Source: Paludibacteraceae bacterium (GTDB lineage: Bacteria; Bacteroidota; Bacteroidia; Bacteroidales; Paludibacteraceae). From it: a DNA stretch of 64,000 nt. The stretch covers positions 62,001 through 126,000 of the forward strand of contig JAKSNP010000002.1 of the NCBI GenBank assembly GCA_024399655.1. The letters are read 5' to 3'. This document shows positions 46,376 through 54,917 of the stretch, piece after piece. The notes below the pieces were generated by a model. That model searched no databases. It saw only the letters and a list, made by a program, of their open reading frames with translations, and was not told where the DNA came from. The position numbers and the translations under genes are program-made. Numbering within the stretch: the first letter of the stretch is position 1; each line of letters begins with the position of its first letter.

Positions 46376-47167
46376 TTACTCTACCGTAGTGTTGTCTTGA
46401 AGAATCAATTGACGTAAAATATTTATATTGTGTTCTCCACGAGCAATAATTTTACCTTCATGATTAATAAGAACGGTACAAGGAATAGCAGTAACACCAT
46501 ACATTTGGCAAGCTGGATTGTTCCATCCAGTAAGATCACTTACTTGAAGCCAAGGCAATTGCATATTTTGAATCAAATTTATCCAATCTTCGCGACTTTC
46601 ATCTTGACTAACTCCTAAGATTTGCAGATGACCTTTACAATCGTTGTAAAGTTGTATGAGTTCCGGGAGGAGTTCACGGCAAGGTCTGCACCAAGAAGCC
46701 CAGAAATCAATTAGAACATATTCATTGGCTTCAATTACTTGACTTAGAGCAAGAGTATCTCCTTCGGGAGTTATGCTCTTAAAATCAAGATATTGCTGTC
46801 CTACAGAAGTATTCTTTTCACTAATAAAAGCCTGATAATATTTAAGAAGTTCGTATTGCTCAAGAGAATCAATATCAAGTGCAGCAAAAGCGAGTTCTTT
46901 TTGTTGAAGAGTGAAATAAGGAATAATATCCTTAGTAATCTGATAAGCGTCAGCAGTTTTAGGATTTTGCTGAATAAGATCAAGAGAAGTATTCAGAAAA
47001 TCATTAAAAATAGAATCAGCTTCTTGTTCAGTTTGAGCACTTTGGAATTTAGAGTCTAATTGTTCAGACATATTCTTATATTGCTCAAAAACAGACTCTT
47101 TTTGTGCCTTCTTGGCACAGCCCGTGGCAAACAATGTTGCCAGGGCTATAACAAGAATTTTTTTCAT
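46376..47167 (-). CDS. TlpA-like thioredoxin-fold lipoprotein
   Basis: Periplasm-facing thiol-disulfide oxidoreductase of 263 residues. The lipoprotein signal is MKKILVIALATLFATGC (Cys17). Residues 25-120 are helical and may be a dimerisation or substrate region. The thioredoxin-like domain has VLIDFWASWCRPCRELLP with active-site WCRPC near residue 158, and the cis-Pro region VTAIPCTVLIN, where a Cys follows the cis-Pro. It starts 37 bases after the CoA-transferase gene and probably shares its transcript. Such TlpA-like proteins usually reduce cytochrome or other envelope thiols; the partner is unknown. Confidence 0.9.
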   Translation of the reverse strand: MKKILVIALATLFATGCAKKAQKESVFEQYKNMSEQLDSKFQSAQTEQEADSIFNDFLNTSLDLIQQNPKTADAYQITKDIIPYFTLQQKELAFAALDIDSLEQYELLKYYQAFISEKNTSVGQQYLDFKSITPEGDTLALSQVIEANEYVLIDFWASWCRPCRELLPELIQLYNDCKGHLQILGVSQDESREDWINLIQNMQLPWLQVSDLTGWNNPACQMYGVTAIPCTVLINHEGKIIARGEHNINILRQLILQDNTTVE

Positions 47168-47204
47168 ATAAGTGATTGCTTAAAATATATACTTTATTGG
47201 AAAA

Positions 47205-48710
47205 TTAGCGTTTGTAGTTTTCCCATTTGGTATTACGCATGTCTCCACTTTTGAGGAATTCCTCGTGCATAGCCAAAGCGCAACTTAATACATGAGGTGT
47301 ATGAGCAGTTTTAGCCATTTCGAGGTATTCGTTAAGCATAGGACGATATTGTGGGTCTACGCAGTTGTTGATGATTTCGTGAGCACGTTGAATAGGTGAT
47401 TTTCCACGAAGATCGGCAATACCATGTTCAGTAATAATGATTTTTACACTATGTTCGCTATGATCCAAGTGGCTAACCATAGGAACGAAAGCAGAAATAG
47501 CTCCACCTTTTGCAGTAGAAGGAGTAGTGTAGATAGAACAGTAAGCATTGCGAGTAAAGTCACCACTACCACCAATACCATTCATCATTTTAGTACCGCA
47601 TACATGAGTAGAATTGATATTACCAAAAATATCAGCTTCAAGAGCGGTATTAATAGTGATAAGACCCATTCGACGTGCTACTTCTGGGTTATTAGAAATT
47701 TCCTGCGGACGAAGTACAATTTTGTCATGGAAGAAATCCATATGGTCGATAATATCCTGCAGTTTGTCAGCACCAATAGTAAGTGAGCAGCCAGAAGCGA
47801 ATTTGATACGACCTTCTTTCATCAAACCGATAACTGAGTCTTGAATAACTTCAGTATACATTTCGAAAGCAGGAATATTTTTGTTTTCTCCGAGAGCTCC
47901 CAAAACAGCATTCGCCACATTACCTACGCCGGATTGGATAGGAAGAAAAGTAGCAGGAATTCTACCTTCTTTCATTTCTTTTTCAAGGAAAGCAGCTACA
48001 TTGGCACCAATTTTAGCAGTAGTTTCATCAAGGGGAGTAAATTTACCTACTTCGTTAGGACGATTGGTGTGAACGACAGCAGCAATTTTAGCAGCAGGAA
48101 CGGTAATACAATCAGAACCTATGCGATCACTAGGAGTATAAACAGGAATTTCGCGACGAACAGGAGGATCAGCAGGTTCGTAGATATCGTGCATACCACG
48201 CATAGTAGCAGGCATAGCAGCATTCAGTTCGATAATAATACGATCGGCCATATTGCAGAAAGTAGGCATATTACCTACACCAGCAGTAGGAACGATTTCA
48301 ACCATACCGTCTTTTTCAACAACATCGCAAGCTTCGATGATAGCGAAATCGGGTTTAGGAAGGAAACCATATCGAATATCCTGCGCCAATTCGCTAAGGT
48401 GCATATCAAAATAATGAGCGCCTTGTGCGTTGAGTTCGTTACGCAAGTCTTTATTTCCCTGATAGGGAGTGCGGAATTTGATAGCGTGAGCGCGAGCAAG
48501 TGCTCCGTCGCAACTGTCACCGGTAGAAGCACCAGTATACATTCCAATTTTGAACTCTTTTCCTTCAGCATGAAGGGCTTCAGCCATCTTAGCGATAGCA
48601 GTAGGAACATCTTTAGGTGCTCCGGCAGGAGTGAAACCACCCATACCGCAAATAGCGCCATTGAAGACCATTTTTGCAGCCTCATCGGCTGTCATAAAGG
48701 GTAATGCCAT
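47205..48710 (-). CDS. Acetyl-CoA hydrolase/transferase family (succinyl-CoA:acetate CoA-transferase type)
   Basis: Moves CoA between short-chain acids. It is 501 residues, the size of the class I Cat1/SucCoA transferases. FNGAICGMGGFTPAGAPKDVP opens the N-terminal domain, FEMYTEVIQD near residue 280 carries the likely catalytic Glu, and NGIGGSGDFTRNA is the C-terminal signature. In succinate- and propionate-forming Bacteroidetes such enzymes link succinyl- or propionyl-CoA to acetate; direction and substrates here are inferred. Its own promoter lies at 48780-48811. Confidence 0.92.
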   Translation of the reverse strand: MALPFMTADEAAKMVFNGAICGMGGFTPAGAPKDVPTAIAKMAEALHAEGKEFKIGMYTGASTGDSCDGALARAHAIKFRTPYQGNKDLRNELNAQGAHYFDMHLSELAQDIRYGFLPKPDFAIIEACDVVEKDGMVEIVPTAGVGNMPTFCNMADRIIIELNAAMPATMRGMHDIYEPADPPVRREIPVYTPSDRIGSDCITVPAAKIAAVVHTNRPNEVGKFTPLDETTAKIGANVAAFLEKEMKEGRIPATFLPIQSGVGNVANAVLGALGENKNIPAFEMYTEVIQDSVIGLMKEGRIKFASGCSLTIGADKLQDIIDHMDFFHDKIVLRPQEISNNPEVARRMGLITINTALEADIFGNINSTHVCGTKMMNGIGGSGDFTRNAYCSIYTTPSTAKGGAISAFVPMVSHLDHSEHSVKIIITEHGIADLRGKSPIQRAHEIINNCVDPQYRPMLNEYLEMAKTAHTPHVLSCALAMHEEFLKSGDMRNTKWENYKR

Positions 48711-48779
48711 AATAAAAATTTTTTTATATTAATAATCGTAATATCAAGAAGTAAAAAACATTTGCATGCTTAGAGCCTG

Positions 48780-48811
48780 CAAAGATACAAGATTTTTTTG
48801 ATATAAGCAAG
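48780..48811 (-). promoter_or_regulatory. Promoter of the CoA-transferase gene
   Basis: Minus strand: CTTG (48808-48811), 20 bases, TATCTTTG (48780-48787), about 65 bases before the ATG. Confidence 0.65.
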
Positions 48812-48857
48812 TAAAAACAAAAAAAGCCATTGATTTAGAATAAAAACAACGGCTTTT
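48812..48857 (-). terminator. Terminator downstream of the flotillin gene
   Basis: Minus strand: AAAAGCCGTTG pairs with CAATGGCTTTT (one mismatch) and is followed by TTTTGTTTTT. It lies about 265 bases after the flotillin stop, so the repeat array would be transcribed as its 3' tail. It also abuts the CoA-transferase promoter. Confidence 0.7.
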
Positions 48858-48982
48858 AATGTTAAATGACTTCAAATATGCACTATAAAAGTCGGAAACG
48901 AATAAAAATAAACCAGCAGAATATTTCCAAAAATATCTTTTAAGAAGGTGCTATTTTTGCATTCTTGATTTATATGAAACGG

Positions 48983-49094
48983 TATACGCATCCTATACTA
49001 ACCGTTCGGTAATCCTTCGGTAATATTTTGAATCATTCCTTTCTTTTTAAAGGTCGAACGAGTGTCGGTAGAGTATCGGTTGACTGTCGACAAA
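48983..49094. repeat. Compound array of 11-base-period repeats
   Basis: Left block, four adjacent 11-mers: TATACGCATCC, TATACTAACCG, TTCGGTAATCC, TTCGGTAATAT (48983-49026). Right block, four adjacent 11-mers: AGGTCGAACGA, GTGTCGGTAGA, GTATCGGTTGA, CTGTCGACAAA (49051-49094), with TCG at the same place in each. The last unit carries the TCGACAAA end motif seen in copy A and at 43764. Confidence 0.75.
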
Positions 49095-49121
49095 AACCTG
49101 CATCAAAAAGATAACATATTG

Positions 49122-50624
49122 TTATTTCTTAATGTGGGCTTCTCCGGCAATTATTTGAGTATTACCCTCTACTATTTTGGTCATATCGACGCCAGTAGCT
49201 TCTTTGATAACTTCCATAGTCTGGCGCATTACAACAGGAACATTTCCAGAAATTCCGGCAGCTTCACTACCAGTTGTACCATAAACATGTACATCATTGA
49301 TAGAAGTGAGTGGTTGAGCCACTTTTTCCGCCAATTCAGGAAGGATTTTCACCATCATTTCAGCAATAGCAGCGCCATTGTACTTTTTGTAAGCTTCGGC
49401 TTTTTTATCCATGGCAGCTGCTTCAGCTTCACCTTTTGCTTTGATGGCAGCCGCTTCGGCCTCACCAACGGCTTTGATACCAGCGGCCTCTTGTTGTTTG
49501 GCAAACAGATCGGCTTCCGCTTTCGCTTTGATGGCAGCCGCTGTTTGTTCCGCTTCGTATCTTTCAGCTTCCGCTTTTCGTTTGCGTTGTTCCAATTCAG
49601 CCGCTGCGGCTACTTCTTTTTCGTATTTAGCGGCATCAGCCTGTTTATTAATAGTAGCGTCAAGAGTTTTTTCCTGAATGGCAATTTCTTGTTCCTTTAA
49701 AGCTTGTTCTTGTTTAGCCTTTTCCACTTCAGCTTCCACGGTTAGGCGGTTGATTTCTTTCTGTCGTTCCTGTTGACGGATGGATTTTGCCGCTTCAGCT
49801 TCCACGGTTTTGACATTAATTTCCCGTGCTTGTTCTTGGCGTTGAATTTCGTAGGCGGCATCAGCGATAGCGGTTTCGGTATCCGCTTGTTTTTTGAGGT
49901 CAGCCTGTTTAATAGCCAATTCCGTATTACGAATAGCAATTTCAGTTTCAGCAGCAACGCGCGCATCGTTAGCCTGTTTAGTGGCTTCAGCTTTTGCAAT
50001 AGCTACGTCTCTTTCAGCATTTGCTTTGTTGATAGCTGCATCTTTAGTGATTTTGCAGGTATTATCAGCACCTAAAGCATGTATAAGTCCTTCTTTATCC
50101 GTAATAGATTGAATATTACAAGAAAGGATTTCAATACCCAATTTAGCCATATCGGGTGCTGCTTTTTCCTGAATTTGGTTGGAAAATCCGTCACGATCGA
50201 CATTTAAAGACCGCAGATCCTGCGTACCAATAATTTCACGCATATTTCCTTGTAAGGAATCACGAATTTCTCCAGCGATTTGTTCGCGTGTTTTACCGAG
50301 GAAGTTTGCAGCAGCAGTAGCAATAAGTTCAGGTGCAATGCGAACTTTGGCTACGGCATCGACATCCACATTGATGAAATCGGAAGTAGGAACAGGTGAA
50401 TCGGTTTTTATATCCACGCTCAATTGTCCCAAATACAAGCGGTCCACTTTCTGGAGGCCCGGAATACGTAAACCACCGGTACCAATGAGGAATTTGGGTT
50501 TTTTACGCGGCCAACCGGAAATGACCAATGCCTGGTTAGGTGAGGTCTTGACATATGAAATAATCAAGAGGAAAATCAGCAGCAACACGGCTGCGATGAT
50601 AGGGAAAATAACAGTAAAAAACAT
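49122..50624 (-). CDS. Flotillin-like SPFH domain protein (YqiK/FloT type)
   Basis: Membrane scaffold protein of 500 residues. One N-terminal membrane segment (residues 4-26) is followed by the SPFH domain to about 195 (SPNQALVISG, VDAVAKVRIAPELIATAA, REIIGTQDLRSLNVDRD). A long Ala/Glu/Lys coiled coil runs from about 195 to 430, and the conserved C-terminus is QPLTSINDVHVYG. Flotillins organise membrane microdomains in Bacillus. The usual NfeD-like partner gene is not adjacent here. It is transcribed alone from the promoter at 50668-50699. The long coiled coil accounts for large antisense open frames. Confidence 0.93.
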   Translation of the reverse strand: MFFTVIFPIIAAVLLLIFLLIISYVKTSPNQALVISGWPRKKPKFLIGTGGLRIPGLQKVDRLYLGQLSVDIKTDSPVPTSDFINVDVDAVAKVRIAPELIATAAANFLGKTREQIAGEIRDSLQGNMREIIGTQDLRSLNVDRDGFSNQIQEKAAPDMAKLGIEILSCNIQSITDKEGLIHALGADNTCKITKDAAINKANAERDVAIAKAEATKQANDARVAAETEIAIRNTELAIKQADLKKQADTETAIADAAYEIQRQEQAREINVKTVEAEAAKSIRQQERQKEINRLTVEAEVEKAKQEQALKEQEIAIQEKTLDATINKQADAAKYEKEVAAAAELEQRKRKAEAERYEAEQTAAAIKAKAEADLFAKQQEAAGIKAVGEAEAAAIKAKGEAEAAAMDKKAEAYKKYNGAAIAEMMVKILPELAEKVAQPLTSINDVHVYGTTGSEAAGISGNVPVVMRQTMEVIKEATGVDMTKIVEGNTQIIAGEAHIKK

Positions 50625-50667
50625 AGTGGTTTTATTAATGAGTTAATAGATAGATTATAAGGTAGTG

Positions 50668-50699
50668 CAAAGATACGAAAAAATCAAGATATTTGCAAG
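50668..50699 (-). promoter_or_regulatory. Promoter of the flotillin gene
   Basis: Minus strand: CTTG (50696-50699), 20 bases, TATCTTTG (50668-50675), about 40 bases before the ATG at 50624. Confidence 0.68.
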
Positions 50700-50777
50700 A
50701 AAAAGTAAAAGAAAAATGAGTAAATTTTCAAATTGTAAAGTGTATATAGCAATTTTGTAGAATGTTATAGAATTTGC

Positions 50778-52148
50778 CTAGCGAATAATATTATCAATCT
50801 CATTAAGAAGTTCTTCAACTTGTTTTTGATTAATATAAGTAATGAGATAAGGGCTGTGGATGCCTTCGTCAATCAAATAATAAGTAATATTGTTGTTTTT
50901 GTTATGAATATCAGGATTGATTCCCGCTCCTGTCCACGGATCATTGGCTCCGTAAACGAAAATCATCCGGCAAGAAGTATTATAAATCCAATGATTGGCA
51001 ATATCCATCATTACACGATTATCCATCTCCTGTTGTTGCAATTGTATGCGATCATCATAAGAAACTTGTGCGTCGATGGTGTAATCTTCGTCCGTAGCGC
51101 CTAAATAGCGGAATTCGTTCACATCGTGGATATAGTGTCCCAATTCGCGCATAGCTTGAATATAATAAGGGTAAATAGGTGTGGAAAGGTCGTATTGCGG
51201 TCCGATAGGTTTGTATTTTTTCATTTCTTTGCTGTTTTTTTTGCCGATATAATAGTCCACCAGTTGCTTTGCGTTTGCCTGATTGACAGGCACTTGTTTT
51301 ATCCATCCGCTGCTGACAGGAATATAAGACCATTGGTGAAAAAAATGCTCAAAAATAAGCCATCTGATATTAGCATAAACCGTAGTACTATCGGTGGTGA
51401 GCAAATCTTTGCATTTGAGTCGTTTGCAGATTTCTTTCGCCATATTCGGCACTTGTGTAAGTGCGTATTGTTTGGCCATTCTGATCGTGTCTCGTTGCGT
51501 TGATGTACCAGCGAATTGCGTGATATATTTCCCCACTCTTAAATCGTGTCGAGATTCACAGAAAGGTGCCATAAAAGGCACATATAATTTCATATCGTTG
51601 GGAAAATAATAAGCAAATAAAGTTGTGCTGATACCACTTTTGCTGGTTCCCGTAGCAATCCATGGAGTGTTGAAGATGGATGAAAGCAGGGTGTAGACAC
51701 GATGCCAATCGGCAGCGGCTTGGTAGGTATCGAGATATACAAATTCTTTATCCTCTGGTTTTGAATGTCCAAAATATCGATGTTCTACTGCAATGGTATT
51801 GGCGTGTAAATGCAAAGCAATCGGGTCAATCAGCAGTCGCATTTTATTTGGACGATGATATCCTTCTGTCAAAAGCACAACAGGTTTCTGCAAATCGGTC
51901 AATTGAAGTTCAATACGTTGTTTAAAAGTTCCGAACTCGGGGTTGCGATGATCGATAGGTTGTTCGATTGTGAACGAGATATATTCCGTATAAATAGTAC
52001 GTGCAGAATCATAATAGGGTTTGCGTTCTTTGCGGATATTGTCAGGCAAAATTTCCTTGTAGGTGTGAGTTTGAACATTATCCACGCCCGGAAGTGCTTG
52101 CAGCCGTTGAACGAACGATGAAAAAATCAATAAGAGAGTACAAATCAT
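50778..52148 (-). CDS. PS-10 (S37) family peptidase, exported
   Basis: Secreted or periplasmic serine peptidase, probably a tripeptidyl-type aminopeptidase. It is 456 residues from the ATG at 52148 (MICTLLLIFSSFVQRLQA signal peptide); the longer frame to 52256 crosses the promoter. The alpha/beta-hydrolase core has PVVLLTEGYHRP, AVEHRYFGHSKPED and the nucleophile elbow GTSKSGISTT near residue 163. FVYGANDPWTGAG carries the expected Asp and GIHSPY the His. All triad positions are present. It is divergent from the cation transporter gene. Confidence 0.9.
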   Translation of the reverse strand: MICTLLLIFSSFVQRLQALPGVDNVQTHTYKEILPDNIRKERKPYYDSARTIYTEYISFTIEQPIDHRNPEFGTFKQRIELQLTDLQKPVVLLTEGYHRPNKMRLLIDPIALHLHANTIAVEHRYFGHSKPEDKEFVYLDTYQAAADWHRVYTLLSSIFNTPWIATGTSKSGISTTLFAYYFPNDMKLYVPFMAPFCESRHDLRVGKYITQFAGTSTQRDTIRMAKQYALTQVPNMAKEICKRLKCKDLLTTDSTTVYANIRWLIFEHFFHQWSYIPVSSGWIKQVPVNQANAKQLVDYYIGKKNSKEMKKYKPIGPQYDLSTPIYPYYIQAMRELGHYIHDVNEFRYLGATDEDYTIDAQVSYDDRIQLQQQEMDNRVMMDIANHWIYNTSCRMIFVYGANDPWTGAGINPDIHNKNNNITYYLIDEGIHSPYLITYINQKQVEELLNEIDNIIR

Positions 52149-52174
52149 AGTGATAATCTTTTGAAAATACGATA

Positions 52175-52205
52175 CAAAGGTACGAAAAAAAACGGATATC
52201 TCAAA
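52175..52205 (-). promoter_or_regulatory. Promoter of the S37 peptidase gene
   Basis: Minus strand: TTTG (52202-52205), 19 bases, TACCTTTG (52175-52182). It fixes the start codon at 52148. Confidence 0.72.
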
Positions 52206-52221
52206 ATTTTGCCCATCAAAT

Positions 52222-52253
52222 TTTGCATTTGTGAAAAAAAAGTAGTAATTTTG
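52222..52253 (+). promoter_or_regulatory. Promoter of the CDF transporter gene
   Basis: TTTG (52222-52225), 20 bases, TAATTTTG (52246-52253) then CAC. It places the start of the transporter at the ATG at 52278, not the upstream frame start at 52161. Confidence 0.75.
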
Positions 52254-52277
52254 CACACTTCAACATATTTTCAACTG

Positions 52278-53189
52278 ATGCAGAACGCGATAAATTGCCA
52301 TAGAGAACATCAAATTACTCGTGTTACCCTTTGGGGTGCATTGGTCAATTTTTTGTTGTCATTGATAAAGATGGCTGCCGGATTTTTCGGTCATAGCGGA
52401 GCAATGGTGGCAGATGCCATACATTCATTGTCCGACTTAATTAGCGATGTTATCGTTTTGATTATGGTGCGAATAGCGGGCAAGGGAAAAGATAAAAGCC
52501 ATGATTTCGGGCACGGAAAATTTGAAACTTTGGCTGCTTTGATTGTAGCAGTTTTGTTGTTTATCGTAGGCATGCGATTGATGCTTGGTGGCATGGATAA
52601 AATACGATATGTAATCAATGGTGGAACTCTTCCAGCGCCTCATTCTATAGCTGTTTGGGCGGCTATATTATCTGTTATCGCTAAAGAATTTCTTTATCAA
52701 TGGACGGTGCGCGAAGGTAAGTTATTGAAAAGTTCTGCTATGATTGCCAATGCTTGGCATCATCGTTCTGACGCTCTTTCTTCAATCGGTTCGATGCTTG
52801 GTATAGGTAGTGCTATTCTTTTGGGTGGACGTTGGACTGTGCTTGATCCGATTGTAGGTTGTATTATTAGTCTATTCATTATGATTGTGGCAGTAAAGAT
52901 GATTGTGCCCGCAATCAATGAATTGACCGATGCATCGTTGAATGAGGTAACTGAAAAGCAAATCATAGAGTTGGTATTATCAGTTAAGGGAGTAGAAAAT
53001 GTGCACGCTCTTAAAACCCGTCGTAGCGGACCGGCTATTATAGTTGATATGCATATTGTGGTTGATGGTAAGATAAGTGTGAAAGCTGCTCATGATATTA
53101 CTATCCTTGTTGAGGCAGCTATTTATCGACAATTTGGTTTTGATACCCAAATTTCCATTCATGTAGAACCAGATGACAATGCGGACTGA
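52278..53189 (+). CDS. Cation diffusion facilitator family transporter (FieF-like)
   Basis: Proton-driven exporter of Zn2+, Fe2+ or related metals. It is 303 residues with six hydrophobic segments and a C-terminal cytoplasmic domain. The metal site is HSLSDLISDVIVL (second helix, H/DxxxD) and WHHRSDALSS (fifth helix, HxxxD). DFGHGKFETLAALI is the conserved loop, and the C-terminal domain has VKGVENVHALKTRRSG and VDMHIVVD. The start is set by the promoter. The end overlaps the next gene by 17 bases. Confidence 0.94.
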   Translation: MQNAINCHREHQITRVTLWGALVNFLLSLIKMAAGFFGHSGAMVADAIHSLSDLISDVIVLIMVRIAGKGKDKSHDFGHGKFETLAALIVAVLLFIVGMRLMLGGMDKIRYVINGGTLPAPHSIAVWAAILSVIAKEFLYQWTVREGKLLKSSAMIANAWHHRSDALSSIGSMLGIGSAILLGGRWTVLDPIVGCIISLFIMIVAVKMIVPAINELTDASLNEVTEKQIIELVLSVKGVENVHALKTRRSGPAIIVDMHIVVDGKISVKAAHDITILVEAAIYRQFGFDTQISIHVEPDDNAD

Positions 53190-53775
53190 ACCGATGAATG
53201 CTTTGATAGAGAAGCTGGAGAATCATCCGCTTCCACCTTTTTTACCTCAAAATGCCCGTATTTTATTGCTAGGTTCGTTTCCGCCACCCAAGAAAAGATG
53301 GTGCATTGATTTTTTTTATCCCAATTTCAATAATGATATGTGGCGCGTATTTGGCTTGGTTTTTTTTGCAGATCCGTTACATTTCATTGATACGGAACAT
53401 AAATGTTTTCGTAAGCAAGATATTGTCGATTTCTTATCTGAAAAAAGAATTGGCATATATGATACAGCCTGTCAGGTAATCCGTCAGCAAGATAATGCAT
53501 CGGATAAATTTCTAGAAGTGGTTACTCCTACGGATATTGAATTTATGCTGCGTGATTATCCGGAATGCCGCACATTGATTACTACAGGTCAAAAAGCTAC
53601 CGACATATTATGTGCTTATTATTCGGTGGATTCTCCTTCTGTTGGCGGATATGTGGAAGTTAATTCACCTCGCGGATTGCTTCGTATCTATCGTATGCCA
53701 AGTACATCCAGGGCATATCCTTTATCCCTGGTCCAAAAAGCAGCCGTTTATAAGAAGGTGTTGTGTGTGTTGTAA
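53173..53775 (+). CDS. Uracil-DNA glycosylase superfamily protein (Mug/TDG-like)
   Basis: A 200-residue protein with the uracil-DNA glycosylase fold. NARILLLGSFPPPKKRW is the N-terminal active-site strand (GSFPP), followed by FFYPNFNNDMWRVFG. The C-terminal region has TLITTGQKATDIL and the DNA-insertion-like MPSTSRAYPLSLVQKA near residue 180. It is probably a mismatch or base-excision repair enzyme; exact lesion specificity is unknown. The ATG at 53173 overlaps the transporter gene; ATGs at 53179 and 53194 are possible alternatives. Confidence 0.8.
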   Translation: MTMRTEPMNALIEKLENHPLPPFLPQNARILLLGSFPPPKKRWCIDFFYPNFNNDMWRVFGLVFFADPLHFIDTEHKCFRKQDIVDFLSEKRIGIYDTACQVIRQQDNASDKFLEVVTPTDIEFMLRDYPECRTLITTGQKATDILCAYYSVDSPSVGGYVEVNSPRGLLRIYRMPSTSRAYPLSLVQKAAVYKKVLCVL

Positions 53776-53800
53776 TATTCCTTGCTAATTAATATAACCA

Positions 53801-53834
53801 AAAGACTGCCCATCGATAAGGATGAGCAGCCTTT
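53801..53834 (-). terminator. Terminator between the glycosylase-like gene and fba
   Basis: AAAGACTGCCCATC and GATGAGCAGCCTTT form a 14-base stem with two mismatches around GATAAG. On the minus strand it is followed by TTTTGG, so it fits best as the fba terminator. Confidence 0.7.
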
Positions 53835-53885
53835 GCTTAGCAGGAAGAGTATAGTTAAACAACCAACACTCTTATATACCTTTAT

Positions 53886-54890
53886 TTATAGTGCTTTGTT
53901 ATCGGAACCGAGCACATTGATGATTTTGTGTTTATAAAGTTCTGTCATCAAATCGCGAGCGGGACCGCAATATTTACGAGGATCGAATTCACCGGGTTTT
54001 TCAGCCAAAGTTTTACGAACTGCAGCTGTGAAGGCGAGACGTGAATCGGAGTCGATATTGATTTTGCAAACGGCACTCTTGCTAGCTTTACGAAGTTGTT
54101 CTTCAGGAATTCCGACGGCTTCTTTGAGGTTACCACCATTGGCATTGATGATGTCAACATATTCTTGCGGAACGCTGGAAGAACCGTGTAATACGATGGG
54201 GAATCCGGGAAGTTTTTCCATTACAGCATCCAATACATGGAATGCCAATGGAGGAGGCATCAAGCGACCGGTTTTTTCATCGCGAGTGCATTGTTCGGGA
54301 CGGAATTTATAGGCACCATGGCTAGTACCAATAGAAATAGCCAAACTGTCGCAACCAGTACGGGTAGCAAAGTCAATTACTTCTTCGGGACGAGTGTAAG
54401 TGCTTTTTTCAGCAGCAACATCGTCTTCTACGCCAGCTAATACACCCAGTTCAGCTTCAACGGTTATGTCGAACTGATGAGCATATTCTACCACTTTTTT
54501 TGTTAAAGCGATATTCTCTTCGTAAGGAAGAGCGCTTCCGTCAATCATTACGCTTGAGAAACCATAATCGCAGCAACTTTTGCATACTTCAAAGGTATCT
54601 CCGTGGTCAAGGTGCAAACAAATTTGAGGATTTTCCCAACCCAATTCTTTTGCATATTCCACAGCACCTTGTGCCATGTAGCGCAACAGAGTTTGGTTAG
54701 CATAACTGCGTGCGCCTTTTGAAACTTGGATAATCACGGGCGATTTTGTCTCGGCACTTGCTTTGACGATTGCCTGGAGTTGTTCCATATTGTTGAAGTT
54801 GAATGCGGGGATGGCATAACCACCCTTAACTGCTTTAGCGAACATCTCTCTGGTATTGACCAGACCGAGTTCTTTGTAATTAACCATCAT
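53886..54890 (-). CDS. fba: Class II fructose-bisphosphate aldolase
   Basis: Zinc enzyme of glycolysis and gluconeogenesis. It is 334 residues. AIPAFNFNNMEQLQAIV is the N-terminal signature, CLHLDHGDTFEVCK near 86-99 carries the catalytic Asp and zinc His, VEAELGVLAG is another class II signature, and IGTSHGAYKF and VLHGSSSVP bind zinc and phosphate. Two ATG codons stand together at the start. It begins 27 bases after the stop of the OPT transporter gene and may be read from the same transcript. Confidence 0.96.
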   Translation of the reverse strand: MMVNYKELGLVNTREMFAKAVKGGYAIPAFNFNNMEQLQAIVKASAETKSPVIIQVSKGARSYANQTLLRYMAQGAVEYAKELGWENPQICLHLDHGDTFEVCKSCCDYGFSSVMIDGSALPYEENIALTKKVVEYAHQFDITVEAELGVLAGVEDDVAAEKSTYTRPEEVIDFATRTGCDSLAISIGTSHGAYKFRPEQCTRDEKTGRLMPPPLAFHVLDAVMEKLPGFPIVLHGSSSVPQEYVDIINANGGNLKEAVGIPEEQLRKASKSAVCKINIDSDSRLAFTAAVRKTLAEKPGEFDPRKYCGPARDLMTELYKHKIINVLGSDNKAL

Positions 54891-54917
54891 AATGTTTTAA
54901 GTTTTATGTGTTGTTAG

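Larger units (their letters stand above)
48711..49121. other. Intergenic region between the CoA-transferase and flotillin genes, 411 bases
   Basis: It holds the CoA-transferase promoter (48780-48811), a minus-strand terminator (48812-48857), about 120 bases of featureless AT-rich DNA, and an array of 11-base-period repeats (48983-49094). No open frame with coding character was seen. Confidence 0.6.

Noticed and set aside
47841..48704. 287-codon plus-strand open frame
   Set aside because: Antisense shadow of the CoA-transferase gene, whose family motifs are complete.
49062..50646. Several long plus-strand frames over the flotillin gene
   Set aside because: Shadows caused by the repetitive coiled-coil codons on the other strand.
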